From assembly GCA_902558395.1 (NCBI GenBank), contig CACEDS010000002.1:261229-325228 (forward strand): a stretch of DNA of 64,000 nucleotides. The letters run 5' to 3'. The notes beneath the pieces are model-generated. The model was given only the letters and a program-made list of their open reading frames with translations. It was not told where the DNA came from and made no database searches. Position 1 is the first letter of the stretch; the number at the start of each line of letters is the position of its first letter. Shown piece by piece: positions 25,950-39,761 of the stretch. The position numbers were made by a program, and so were the translations under genes. The DNA is from an uncultured SAR86 cluster bacterium (GTDB lineage: Bacteria; Pseudomonadota; Gammaproteobacteria; Magnimaribacterales; D2472).

Positions 25950-27305
25950 TTAATCCTTTTTCTTAGACCAGTTTTCTTTATTAGCTTGTTTTGATCTTCC
26001 GACACCAAGCGCTCCATCTGGAACATCTTTTGTAATAACTGATCCAGCAGCAACGGTTGAATTTGATCCAACTGTAACTGGGGCAACGAGTGATGTATTG
26101 CTTCCAATAAAACTTTCATCGCCAATGGTTGTTTTGTGTTTGTTGGTACCATCATAATTACAAGTAATTGTTCCGGCTCCAATATTTGTTGATGTGCCAA
26201 CTTCCGTGTCGCCAAGATAGGTAAAATGATTTGCTTTTGAGCCACTCCCCAGCGTTGAATTCTTAGTTTCTACAAAATTGCCTACTTTGGCTGAATTTTC
26301 AATATTGCTTCCTTCTCTTAGTCTTGCATAAGGTCCTATCACACAGCCCTCACCAACTGTGGCGCTGTCTAGGTGAGAAAAAGCCTCTATCCTTGAATTA
26401 TTTCCAATGGTTGCGTTTTTTAAAATTGTATTAGGGCCAATATGAACGTTATCACCCAAAGTAACATTACCCTCTAGTATAACGTTGACATCAATTAGAC
26501 AGTCTTTGCCTGCAACAACCTCTCCTCTTATATCAAGCCTCGCTGGGTCAGCGACTGTAACACCTTTATTTATAAGCTCTTCTGCTTTCATTGCCCTATA
26601 TATTCCTTCTAGCTGAGCCAACTCAGCTTTGCTATTTGCACCTTTAACTTCGTCGTTGGATGCATTGTATGTTTTAATTTTAAACCCTTTGTTGCTTATT
26701 ATGGAAACTAAATCAGTTAAATAAAATTCTCCTGCAGCATTATTATTGTCTAGTTTGGCTAATCCTTCGTCGATAAGCTCTTTTTGCCCACAAAGTACTC
26801 CGGTGAATATTTCTTTTATTTTTTTTTCATCAGCTGAGGCATCTTTTTCTTCGACTATTGCCAATGCATTGCCTGAATCGTCTTTTTTTACCCTGCCGTA
26901 TCCATATGGGTCTTCTAATATAGTAGTTAATATAGATAGTCCATCATCTGAGCTATTTATTAGCTCTTCAAGGGTCTCTTTTTTTATAAGAGGGACATCG
27001 CCGTAGAGAACTAAAACTTTAGCGCCATCTTCAACCTTGGTTATTCCACACTTCACTGCGTCTCCTGTCCCAATTGGTTTTGGTTGATCTGCTGTAGAGA
27101 TCTCAAGATTATAGGTCTTAGATTCTTTTATAACCGAATCCTTGTTAAAGCCGACAACTAATGTAATTTTTGGACTTATTGATCCTGCTGTAAAACATAT
27201 TTTTTCGAGCATAGAAGTTCCCCCAATCCTTTGAAGAACTTTTGCTCTATTTGATTTCATTCTTGAGCCCTCTCCGGCTGCAAGAACTATAGTATGAATG
27301 TCCAC
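25950..27305 (-). CDS. glmU: Bifunctional GlmU (UDP-GlcNAc pyrophosphorylase / GlcN-1-P acetyltransferase)
   Basis: ORF 451 aa; VLAAGEGSRMKS; left-handed beta-helix repeats. Confidence 0.98.
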   Translation of the reverse strand: MDIHTIVLAAGEGSRMKSNRAKVLQRIGGTSMLEKICFTAGSISPKITLVVGFNKDSVIKESKTYNLEISTADQPKPIGTGDAVKCGITKVEDGAKVLVLYGDVPLIKKETLEELINSSDDGLSILTTILEDPYGYGRVKKDDSGNALAIVEEKDASADEKKIKEIFTGVLCGQKELIDEGLAKLDNNNAAGEFYLTDLVSIISNKGFKIKTYNASNDEVKGANSKAELAQLEGIYRAMKAEELINKGVTVADPARLDIRGEVVAGKDCLIDVNVILEGNVTLGDNVHIGPNTILKNATIGNNSRIEAFSHLDSATVGEGCVIGPYARLREGSNIENSAKVGNFVETKNSTLGSGSKANHFTYLGDTEVGTSTNIGAGTITCNYDGTNKHKTTIGDESFIGSNTSLVAPVTVGSNSTVAAGSVITKDVPDGALGVGRSKQANKENWSKKKD

Positions 27306-27330
27306 AGTTATATAAGGTTAAATAGATACC

Positions 27331-27744
27331 TTACTGGTTTTTGCGTAATTTTTGAATAGTTTTTAATCTCGCTACAGCTTCAGCTAGCTGGGCAGATGCT
27401 TTTGCATAATCAAGGCTGGCGTCTTTATTTGCTAATTCTTGTTCGGCCGCCTCTTTGGCTTTAATTGCCTCAGACTCATCAAGACTATCAGCTCTTTCTG
27501 CTGTATCAGATAAAACTGTTACAAGGTCTGGCTGTACTTCTAAAAAGCCACCGGAGCAGAAGAATGCCTCTTCTTCAGAGCCGTTTTGTACTCTTACAGG
27601 ACCAGCAGCTAAGCCGGTTAGTAAAGGTGTGTGGCCAGGAGCTATACCAAGTTCGCCAAGAGTTCCTGTCGCATAAACCATGGTAGCTTCGCCGGAATAT
27701 ATTTCTTCACTTGAAGAAACTATGTTGATCTTGATAGTGCTCAT
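27331..27744 (-). CDS. atpC: ATP synthase F1 epsilon subunit
   Basis: ORF 137 aa; position and sequence. Confidence 0.97.
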   Translation of the reverse strand: MSTIKINIVSSSEEIYSGEATMVYATGTLGELGIAPGHTPLLTGLAAGPVRVQNGSEEEAFFCSGGFLEVQPDLVTVLSDTAERADSLDESEAIKAKEAAEQELANKDASLDYAKASAQLAEAVARLKTIQKLRKNQ

Positions 27745-27745
27745 T

Positions 27746-30017
<2,272 letters not shown>

Positions 30018-30025
30018 TTTTTATC

Positions 30026-31570
30026 TTAAAAGGTTTGTGTTTTTTTAAAATCTTCAACAAGTTCTTTGAATTGATTTTCAATATCATCATTCCAGTCACC
30101 TGTTGTATTGATTTGTTGTTCAAGCTCACCCTTCTCAGATGTTAAATATCCATGAAGAGCTTCTTCGAAATCAAGAATTTTTTCTACTTCAACATCAGCC
30201 ATATAACCCCTGTCAGCTGCGAACAGGCTTAGTGCTTGTTGGGCAACGCTCATAGGTGCATATTGCTTTTGCTTTAAAAGTTCAGTAAATGCTTTACCGT
30301 TAGCAAGCTGTTGTTTTGTGGCATCATCAAGGTCTGATGCAAATTGAGAGAATGCTGCTAGCTCACGATATTGAGCCAATGCAGTTCTAACCCCACCTGC
30401 TAGTTTTTTCATAATTTTTGTTTGTGCAGAACCACCAACCCTTGAAACGGAGAGACCTGGGTTGATAGCTGGTCTGACACCTGAATTAAATAACTCAGTT
30501 TCTAGATATATTTGACCGTCAGTAATAGAAATCACGTTTGTTGGAACAAATGCTGATACATCCCCGGCCAAAGTCTCAATAATTGGTAAGGCTGTTAAAG
30601 ATCCTGTTTTGCCCTTAACTTTTCCACCTGTTATTTGTTCAACATAATCAGCGTTAACTCTTGCAGCTCTTTCTAAAAGTCTTGAATGCAAATAGAAGAC
30701 ATCACCAGGATATGCTTCTCTTCCTGGAGGCCTTTTAAGTAGAAGTGATACCTGTCTGTAAGCGACGGCTTGTTTTGATAGGTCGTCATATACGATTAGA
30801 GCATCTTCGCCCTTATCTCTAAAATATTCACCCATTGTGCAACCTGCGTATGCTGAGAGGTATTGCATTGGAGCTGGGTCTGCAGCGGTAGCTGAAACTA
30901 CAATTGTGTGTTCCATTGCTCCATACTCCTCAAGCTTTCTAACAACGTTCGCCACTGTTGATTGTTTTTGGCCTATAGCAACATAGATACATTTAATACC
31001 TGTTCCTTTTTGGTTGATTATTGCATCAACAGCAACAGCGGTTTTCCCTGTTTGTCTATCTCCAATAATAAGCTCTCTTTGGCCTCTTCCGATTGGCACC
31101 ATGGCGTCAACAGCTTTTAATCCAATTTGAACAGGCTGGTCAACTGACTGTCGAGCAATAACACCGGGGGCAACAACCTCAACTGGCATATTTTTCTCAG
31201 CTTTTATTTCACCCTTGCCGTCTATTGGTGTTCCTAAGGTGTTCACAACCCTTCCAAGAAGAGCCTCACCAACTGGAACTTCTAGGACTTTTCCAGTACA
31301 AACTGCTTTTTGTCCTTCAATAATTTCTAGGTAGTCTCCCAGCACAACAGCACCAACCGAATCCTGTTCAAGGTTTAAGGCCATGCCTTTGGTTCCGTTA
31401 TCAAATTCAATAACCTCACCATACATAACATCACCCATGCCATGTATTCTTACAATACCGTCGGAAACGCTAACCACGATTCCTTCGTTTTTTCTTTCAG
31501 CGGAAAGATCAAGACCGGCGATTTTCTCTTTTAATACGCTGGAAATTTCTGATGGATTTAATTGACTCAT
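30026..31570 (-). CDS. atpA: ATP synthase F1 alpha subunit
   Basis: ORF 514 aa; GDRQTGKTA. Confidence 0.98.
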   Translation of the reverse strand: MSQLNPSEISSVLKEKIAGLDLSAERKNEGIVVSVSDGIVRIHGMGDVMYGEVIEFDNGTKGMALNLEQDSVGAVVLGDYLEIIEGQKAVCTGKVLEVPVGEALLGRVVNTLGTPIDGKGEIKAEKNMPVEVVAPGVIARQSVDQPVQIGLKAVDAMVPIGRGQRELIIGDRQTGKTAVAVDAIINQKGTGIKCIYVAIGQKQSTVANVVRKLEEYGAMEHTIVVSATAADPAPMQYLSAYAGCTMGEYFRDKGEDALIVYDDLSKQAVAYRQVSLLLKRPPGREAYPGDVFYLHSRLLERAARVNADYVEQITGGKVKGKTGSLTALPIIETLAGDVSAFVPTNVISITDGQIYLETELFNSGVRPAINPGLSVSRVGGSAQTKIMKKLAGGVRTALAQYRELAAFSQFASDLDDATKQQLANGKAFTELLKQKQYAPMSVAQQALSLFAADRGYMADVEVEKILDFEEALHGYLTSEKGELEQQINTTGDWNDDIENQFKELVEDFKKTQTF

Positions 31571-31579
31571 GTTTTCACC

Positions 31580-32116
31580 TTAAAAATTTAATTGGTTTAC
31601 AAGCTTGTTAACCTTCCCTCTAATGGAAAGATCTAAAGTTTCGTCGCCTATCTTTATTGATAAGCCGCCCATTATGTTTGGGTCTTTTGAAAAAGAAATG
31701 TTGGCATCATTGCCATAAGTAGCTTTTATTTTTTCTTCTATGTGTTCTTTAGTAGAATCACTTGGATCAACGGCGACAAAAACCTCAACTGATTTTTGTT
31801 TTTTATGTTGCTCAAGTAAATCTTGATAGATAGAAAAAATAGGTTCAAGAAGATTTAATCGTTTGTTTTCAGCCAATATTGAAAGGAGTTTTTTTGACGT
31901 TTCTGAAATGCTGTCATCAAACAATTTAACCAAGATATCTACAATCTCTTGTCTGGATAATGTTGGGTTCTCAATAGTATTTATAACCCCATCTTCTAAA
32001 GAAGCTACAGCCATAGTATTTAATTCAACGGCCATATCCTCTAAAGTATTAGACTCAATTGCTGAAGCAAACAATGCTTTTGCATATGGTCTGGCTAATG
32101 GGGTTAGTTCTATCAT
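31580..32116 (-). CDS. atpH: ATP synthase F1 delta subunit
   Basis: ORF 178 aa. Confidence 0.95.
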   Translation of the reverse strand: MIELTPLARPYAKALFASAIESNTLEDMAVELNTMAVASLEDGVINTIENPTLSRQEIVDILVKLFDDSISETSKKLLSILAENKRLNLLEPIFSIYQDLLEQHKKQKSVEVFVAVDPSDSTKEHIEEKIKATYGNDANISFSKDPNIMGGLSIKIGDETLDLSIRGKVNKLVNQLNF

Positions 32117-32119
32117 ATT

Positions 32120-32590
32120 TTATAGTTCCTCGGCAGCTTTCTTTAAAATAGCTTCGTGCTTTTCTTTTGAAACCTCGTCACCAAGAATTTTTTGAGTTGT
32201 TTCGATAATAATATCTGACATTTGCTGTCTTAGTTCTTCTTTTGCCTTGTTGGTCTCGTTTTCTATATTGGTTGCAGCAGCAGTCAATATTTTTTCGGCC
32301 TCAGCTTCAGCCTTTGAAGACGCATCGTTAACTATTTGAGAAGCTCTGTTGTTAGCTTTTTCAAGAATCTCAGCTGCGTCTGCTTTTGCTTTGTCTAACT
32401 CTTTGTCAAAAGCAAGTTTTGCTTCTTCTAAAGAATCATCAGCTTTTTTTGCAGCCTCAAGACCGTCAGATATCTTTTTTTCTCTTTCTTGCATTGTTGC
32501 CAATATTGGGGGGTATACATACCTCCAACATATGGCCACAAAAACTATCATTACGACAGCTTGTGCAAGTAAGGTTGCGTTTATGTTCAT
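32120..32590 (-). CDS. atpF: ATP synthase F0 subunit b
   Basis: ORF 156 aa. Confidence 0.96.
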   Translation of the reverse strand: MNINATLLAQAVVMIVFVAICWRYVYPPILATMQEREKKISDGLEAAKKADDSLEEAKLAFDKELDKAKADAAEILEKANNRASQIVNDASSKAEAEAEKILTAAATNIENETNKAKEELRQQMSDIIIETTQKILGDEVSKEKHEAILKKAAEEL

Positions 32591-32611
32591 ATCTAATTAA
32601 CTAATTATTTT

Positions 32612-34116
<1,505 letters not shown>

Positions 34117-34211
34117 AAGATCGTATTTTGTATAATTTGTTGCGGTGAATTATAGAAATATATGGTCTTATAAACAAGTTGTTTTGTTCTTAAATTGAAA
34201 ATTTTTTACAG

Positions 34212-35051
34212 TCAGTTTTTTAGTTTAGAAATTATAGATTCAAGCTCATCTTTGGTGTTGTAATTAATAACAACCTTGCCTGATTTTTTGTTTTTAGCCT
34301 CTATCTCAACCTTGTGGCCAAAGTTTTCAGACATTTCCTCTTCAACAATTAAAAGATCTCTATCTTTTGTCTTGGTTTGAGGTTTTTTATTGGTTTTTTT
34401 TGAGGACAACCCTGCTAAATCTTTTACTGTAAGTTTATTTTTCACAATATTGTTTGCTGCTTTTTCGGCCTCTAATGGATCCATTGATGCTAGAAGTTTT
34501 GCGTGCCCTTTTTCAATTTTCCCAGAAGAAAGCATATCCAAAACCTTTGCGGGCAAAGACAGCAACCTTAAAGAGTTTGCAATTGTGCTTCTAGCTTTAC
34601 CTGTTGAGGCCGCAACCTCATCCTGGGTTAAACCAAACTCTCTTTTCAGTCTGTCATAGCCCCTTGCTTCTTCAACTGCGTTAAGGTCTTCCCTTTGAAG
34701 GTTTTCTATTAAGGCCGACTCTAGGGCGTCTTTGTCTTGTTTTTGATCGATTAATGTAGGAATTGTTTTAAGGCCGGCGTTTTTTGAAGCCCTCAACCTT
34801 CTTTCTCCCGCTATAACCTCATATTTGTTTAGTCCAACCTCTCTAACAAGAATTGGTGATAGCACTCCGTGGTTTTTTATAGAGTTTGTTAACTCTAAGA
34901 GTTTTTCTTCGTCAAAATTTGTTCTTGGTTGAAATCTTCCTGGGTTAATATCTTCAACAGGTAACTCTTTAACGCTTTTTTGGTTGTTGTTAGTGTTTTG
35001 GCCCAACAGAGCGTCGAGCCCTTTATTTAAAATTTTGTTTTCTTCAGACAT
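34212..35051 (-). CDS. parB: Chromosome partitioning protein ParB
   Basis: ORF 279 aa; YEVIAGERRLRASKNAGL. Confidence 0.97.
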   Translation of the reverse strand: MSEENKILNKGLDALLGQNTNNNQKSVKELPVEDINPGRFQPRTNFDEEKLLELTNSIKNHGVLSPILVREVGLNKYEVIAGERRLRASKNAGLKTIPTLIDQKQDKDALESALIENLQREDLNAVEEARGYDRLKREFGLTQDEVAASTGKARSTIANSLRLLSLPAKVLDMLSSGKIEKGHAKLLASMDPLEAEKAANNIVKNKLTVKDLAGLSSKKTNKKPQTKTKDRDLLIVEEEMSENFGHKVEIEAKNKKSGKVVINYNTKDELESIISKLKN

Positions 35052-35805
35052 ATTCCACCTTTCTTATTAACTCTCCAGCAAGTGCTAAGTAAGCCTTTGC
35101 ACCATAAGAGGTTGGCATGTATTTAACACCAGACACGCCGTGGCTTGGGGCCTCGGCTAGCTTTATGTTTCTGGGTATAAGAGTGTTGAAAACTAAGTTT
35201 GAAAAATGCTTTTCTAGCTCATCAGACACTTCTTTGGCAAGGTTGTTTCTCATATCCACCATTGTTCTTATTATCCCCAAAACCCTATTAGATGTCAGGT
35301 TTTTGTCGGAAAGGGTTTGTATTGTTTGCATTAATCCAGCAACACCCTCTAAAGAATAGTATTCGCATTGAAGGGGGATAAGGGTTCCCGATGCTGCAAA
35401 CAGGGCTTCTATCGTGAGCTGGTTTAGTGTTGGTGGTGTGTCTATTATTGTATAGTCGAACTCATTGTCTATTTTTTTTAATTCTGTTGATAAAAAATTT
35501 TGTTTGTTGTTTTCTCTTATTCCCACATCAAGCGCTATGAGGTTTTGGTCTCCTGGTAAGACTTTGTAGTTATCTGATGTGTTGTATATGCACTCTTTGA
35601 TGGGTGTATTATTGAAAAAAAGGTCATACAAGGTGTTTGGTTTTTCTTCTTTTATTCCTGTTGCTGTTGTGGCATTCCCCTGTGGATCAAGGTCAATGAG
35701 CAAAACCTTTCTTTTGGTTGCAGCAAGACTTGAGGCAAGGTTTACCGCTGTGGTTGTTTTTCCAACACCGCCTTTTTGGTTTGCTATTGCTATAACCTTA
35801 TTCAC
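35044..35805 (-). CDS. parA: Chromosome partitioning ATPase ParA
   Basis: ORF 253 aa; IANQKGGVGKTTTAVNLA. Confidence 0.97.
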   Translation of the reverse strand: MNKVIAIANQKGGVGKTTTAVNLASSLAATKRKVLLIDLDPQGNATTATGIKEEKPNTLYDLFFNNTPIKECIYNTSDNYKVLPGDQNLIALDVGIRENNKQNFLSTELKKIDNEFDYTIIDTPPTLNQLTIEALFAASGTLIPLQCEYYSLEGVAGLMQTIQTLSDKNLTSNRVLGIIRTMVDMRNNLAKEVSDELEKHFSNLVFNTLIPRNIKLAEAPSHGVSGVKYMPTSYGAKAYLALAGELIRKVEYV

Positions 35806-36385
35806 TTTTTCTTATCTCTAATAGGTGTCTTTCATATTTTTTGTTATCTAGTTTGATTATTTCATACTTATATTTGTTTGTGTCTATTGTTGCTAGCTCT
35901 TCTGTGATTTTTTCTTTTTTTCCTTTAAGCAAAACATATTTGCCACCATCATAAAGATTGTTCTCTGTGAGCTCTAATATGTTTGTGGTAGAAGAAAATG
36001 CTCTTGCTGTTATAAGGGTATATGAACCAAGGCTGTTGTTTTTACTAATAACTGTATTTAAAACTTTTGCGTTTTTTAATCCCAAAAGGTCGATTGTTTT
36101 GTTTAAGAAGTAGCACTTTTTTTTACTTTTTTCTAAAAGATGAATTTCGCACATCGGCTTAAGGATGGCTATAATTATTCCTGGAAAGCCTCCTCCAGAA
36201 CCAAGATCTAATATTTTGTCTGAGTTGTTGATTTTTTGTAGAACGGGCAAACAATCATATACATCTTTTTCATAAACCTCTTTGGTTGACTCTCTTACAA
36301 AAATATTGTGTTTTTTGTTGAAAGCTAGGGCTTCATTTACAAATTGTTCTACTTTTTCTGCTTCAGCTTTGTTTTTTTCATGCAT
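35798..36385 (-). CDS. rsmG: 16S rRNA (guanine527-N7)-methyltransferase
   Basis: ORF 195 aa; ILDLGSGGGFPGI. Confidence 0.95.
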   Translation of the reverse strand: MHEKNKAEAEKVEQFVNEALAFNKKHNIFVRESTKEVYEKDVYDCLPVLQKINNSDKILDLGSGGGFPGIIIAILKPMCEIHLLEKSKKKCYFLNKTIDLLGLKNAKVLNTVISKNNSLGSYTLITARAFSSTTNILELTENNLYDGGKYVLLKGKKEKITEELATIDTNKYKYEIIKLDNKKYERHLLEIRKSE

Positions 36386-38225
36386 TGAGTTTTTCCAACT
36401 CTTGTTTTTTTATGCTTATCAGAATCAGGTTTATGGCGGCTGGTGTTACTCCTTCTATTTGTGAAGCTGATCCAATTGTTTCTGGTTGAGATTTTGTTAG
36501 TTTTTCTACCACCTCATTCGAAAGTCCTGATATTTCTTTGTAATTTATTGATGGGGGTATTTTTTTGTTGTTTTGTTTTTTGTTTTTATTTATTTCTCTG
36601 GTTTGTTTTTCTATATAGCCTTTATATTTTATTTCTGTTGAGGCTCTTTTAAAAAAAGCTTCTTCTTCTTTGTTAAGTTTAATAAGGTTGTTTTCGTCAA
36701 CATCTGGTCTTGCCAATATTAAAGATATGCTTCTTTTTTCATCAAGCGAAACAGTTTGTTGTTCTTTGTTTGTGAAGGATGATATTTTTGTTTTGTCTAA
36801 TCTGGTTTTAACGAACTCTGCGTATTGTTTCTCTTTGTTTACAAAGGATGTGTTTCTTTCTTCTGAAATAATACCAAGGTCAAAAGCTTTGCTTAACAGC
36901 CTTTGTTCAGCGTTATTTTGTGAGAGTAAAAGCCTGTGTTCTGCCCTGCTTGTAAACATTCTATAGGGTTCTGTTATTCCATGTGTGGTTAGGTCATCTA
37001 TTAAGACCCCTATATACGCTTCTTCTCTTTGAAGAATAAAGTCAGGTTTTTTTTGAATAGCCTGAGCGGCGTTTAGGCCAGCAACAAGGCCTTGGGCGGC
37101 TGCTTCCTCATACCCGGTTGTTCCGTTAATTTGTCCAGCTAAATAAAAATCATTAAAGTATTTGGTTTCAAGGGTTTTTTTGTTTGTCCTGGGGTCAACA
37201 AAATCATATTCAACAGCGTATCCAAATTCTGTAATTTCACACTGCTCCATTCCTTTTATTGTGTGGATAAAATCTTCTTGAGCCTTTTTGGGAAGGCTTG
37301 TTGATATTCCGTTTGGGTATACGAGGTCAACCCCAATACCCTCAGGCTCAATAAAAATTTGGTGGCTGTCTTTGTGACTAAATTTAAATACTTTATCTTC
37401 TATGGATGGGCAATACCTAGGGCCAATTCCTGAGATGTTTCCAGAATACATTGCAGACAGGTGGGTGTTGTCAGATATTATTTGGTGTGTTGTTTTGTTG
37501 GTTCTTGTTATAAAACATGATAATTGTTCTTGGTGTTTTTTAACCTCGCCTGTTAATGACATAAATGGAGTAGGTGTCTCGCCCGGTTGTTCATCCATAA
37601 CAGACAGGTCTAACGTAGACATTTTCACTCTTGCCGGGGTTCCTGTTTTAAGCCGTCCCATTGGAAGCTTTAACTCGTAAAGTTTCTTGGATAGAGGTAT
37701 AGCAGAATCATCCCCAACTCTTCCACCAGAAGAAACTTCCGATCCTGTGTACATTAAACCGTTCAAAAATGTGCCAGTAGTAAGAATCGTCTTCTTTCCA
37801 TAAATTTTTTTATTTTTTGTTATAACCCCTTTGACTGATTCTTGTTCAACGATTAGGTCCTCAACCTCTTCTTCAAAAATATTAATGCTAGTTGAATTTA
37901 ATATCTTTTGAATGGCTTTTTTATAAAGATCTCTATCACACTGGACCCTTAGGGCTTGGACAGCATCTCCTTTTCTTGTATTCAAAGTTCTGTATTGAAT
38001 GCCGGACATGTCTGTTGCAATCGGCATAATACCGCCCATTGCATCAATCTCTCTAACTATATGCGATTTACCAAGGCCTCCTATAGCTGGGTTGCATGAC
38101 ATCTGACCAATTTTACTTTTTTCAAAAGTTACAAGTGCACAAGAAAGGCCGCTTCTGTATACAGCGTATGCAGCCTCTACTCCAGCATGACCGCCTCCAA
38201 CAACTACTACATCAAACTTATCCAT
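36378..38225 (-). CDS. mnmG: tRNA uridine-5-carboxymethylaminomethyl modification enzyme
   Basis: ORF 615 aa; VVVGGGHAGVEAA; SCNPAIGGLGKSH. Confidence 0.98.
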   Translation of the reverse strand: MDKFDVVVVGGGHAGVEAAYAVYRSGLSCALVTFEKSKIGQMSCNPAIGGLGKSHIVREIDAMGGIMPIATDMSGIQYRTLNTRKGDAVQALRVQCDRDLYKKAIQKILNSTSINIFEEEVEDLIVEQESVKGVITKNKKIYGKKTILTTGTFLNGLMYTGSEVSSGGRVGDDSAIPLSKKLYELKLPMGRLKTGTPARVKMSTLDLSVMDEQPGETPTPFMSLTGEVKKHQEQLSCFITRTNKTTHQIISDNTHLSAMYSGNISGIGPRYCPSIEDKVFKFSHKDSHQIFIEPEGIGVDLVYPNGISTSLPKKAQEDFIHTIKGMEQCEITEFGYAVEYDFVDPRTNKKTLETKYFNDFYLAGQINGTTGYEEAAAQGLVAGLNAAQAIQKKPDFILQREEAYIGVLIDDLTTHGITEPYRMFTSRAEHRLLLSQNNAEQRLLSKAFDLGIISEERNTSFVNKEKQYAEFVKTRLDKTKISSFTNKEQQTVSLDEKRSISLILARPDVDENNLIKLNKEEEAFFKRASTEIKYKGYIEKQTREINKNKKQNNKKIPPSINYKEISGLSNEVVEKLTKSQPETIGSASQIEGVTPAAINLILISIKKQELEKLNA

Positions 38226-38392
38226 ATAATAATAAAACCAATAATATCTATATTATATACTTACTGTTAATTCTATTAGTGCCTAAAGGATTTGTTAATA
38301 AGTGCCTTTTACGCCCTTATTAAAACAAAAATATGATTTAACAAACTATGTTTAACCCTGTTAAAAAACTAGAGACACATCTCTCAACAACC

Positions 38393-38401
38393 TGTGAATA
38401 A
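38393..38401 (-). promoter_or_regulatory. Perfect DnaA-box match (TTATTCACA) between mnmG and mnmE
   Basis: TGTGAATAA on +, in the 214-bp mnmG/mnmE gap. Confidence 0.5.
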
Positions 38402-38439
38402 AAAAAAGAGTTAAAAAACATTAACAATTTAATAACAAC

Positions 38440-39756
38440 TTATTTACCAATACAAAAAGAGCTAAAAATATCACCAAGCAAAGAGTCTGACATTTTAACA
38501 CCTATTATTTCGTTTAAATCACCCCTAGCCAACTTTAAATCTTCTGCTATAAGCTCAAGCCCACCATCCTCACTAAGTTTTAAAAGCGCATTTTCAAGAT
38601 GATTAATAGAAGATTGAAAAAGCCCAATATGCCTATCTCTTACTAAATACATATAGTCTCCAGAAATATCTGACTTAAACGCTTTAGAGATAAGTTTCTT
38701 AAGGCCGTCAAAACCCTCACCGGTTTTAGCTGATACCATGCAGTCAAAAACACCCTCCCTCACAACATGACCCAAATCTGTTTTGTTATAAACTTTTAAA
38801 TATTTTTTTTCTTTAGAAAGCTCAGCAAATCTATCTAATATAGACCCTTCATCAGAGTCAAAAATACCAACCACCAGATCAACATTATTTAATTGCTCTA
38901 ATGCAAACCGCATTCCTTTTGACTCAACAACATCATCCGTCTCTCTTAAGCCAGCTGTATCAGATATAGAAAAAGAAGCCTCATTATAAAAAATTTCAGA
39001 CTCAACAAGGTCTCTTGTTGTGCCAGGTTTCTCAGAAACAAGAGCCCTCTCAAAACCAAGTAATCTATTAAACACAGAAGATTTACCAGAGTTTACAGGA
39101 CCTACAAACATAACCTTATTTTTTGCAGAGTGATTTTTTTTATTCAAACAACCCCCAACAAAAAGCTTAAAATTTTCAACAAGAAGGGATAGCTCGTTTG
39201 GTAGAGATGAATCAAAAAAGCTTTCCCCCTCATCAGAAAAATCAATTTCACCCTCAACCCTAACACGAAGGTTGTTTATAACATCTGAGAAACTCAAAAC
39301 CTTTTCTGTAAAATCGCCCGAAAGGGTGTTTGAAGATAGAACCACCCCATCTTGATCATGACTATCAATTAAATCAACAACAGCCTCTGCCTCTGCAAGA
39401 CTAATCTTGTTATTTAAAAAGGCTCTTTTGGTAAACTCGCCAGGGGGAGCCTCATCAAAACCCAAAGACTTAAAAATATCAACCAGCATAGACATAACAC
39501 CCAACCCGCCATGGGCATACACCTCAAAAGAATCTTCCCCTGTATAACTATCTGGACCCTTAAAAGAAATAATGCCAACACGGTCAACAATATCACCAGA
39601 CTTGTTTTTAATAGACCTTAAATAAAACTTTTTATTTTTCTCTAATGGAGAACCAGTAAGCTCAGGAATTTTTGAAAGGCAACCAGGACCAGATACCCTA
39701 AAGATACATATTGCCGATTTTGCAGGGGGCGTGGCTAGCGCAAAAACCACAGACAC
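38440..39756 (-). CDS. mnmE: tRNA modification GTPase MnmE
   Basis: ORF 438 aa; GPVNSGKSS, C-terminal FCIGK. Confidence 0.98.
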   Translation of the reverse strand: MSVVFALATPPAKSAICIFRVSGPGCLSKIPELTGSPLEKNKKFYLRSIKNKSGDIVDRVGIISFKGPDSYTGEDSFEVYAHGGLGVMSMLVDIFKSLGFDEAPPGEFTKRAFLNNKISLAEAEAVVDLIDSHDQDGVVLSSNTLSGDFTEKVLSFSDVINNLRVRVEGEIDFSDEGESFFDSSLPNELSLLVENFKLFVGGCLNKKNHSAKNKVMFVGPVNSGKSSVFNRLLGFERALVSEKPGTTRDLVESEIFYNEASFSISDTAGLRETDDVVESKGMRFALEQLNNVDLVVGIFDSDEGSILDRFAELSKEKKYLKVYNKTDLGHVVREGVFDCMVSAKTGEGFDGLKKLISKAFKSDISGDYMYLVRDRHIGLFQSSINHLENALLKLSEDGGLELIAEDLKLARGDLNEIIGVKMSDSLLGDIFSSFCIGK

Positions 39757-39761
39757 TAAAA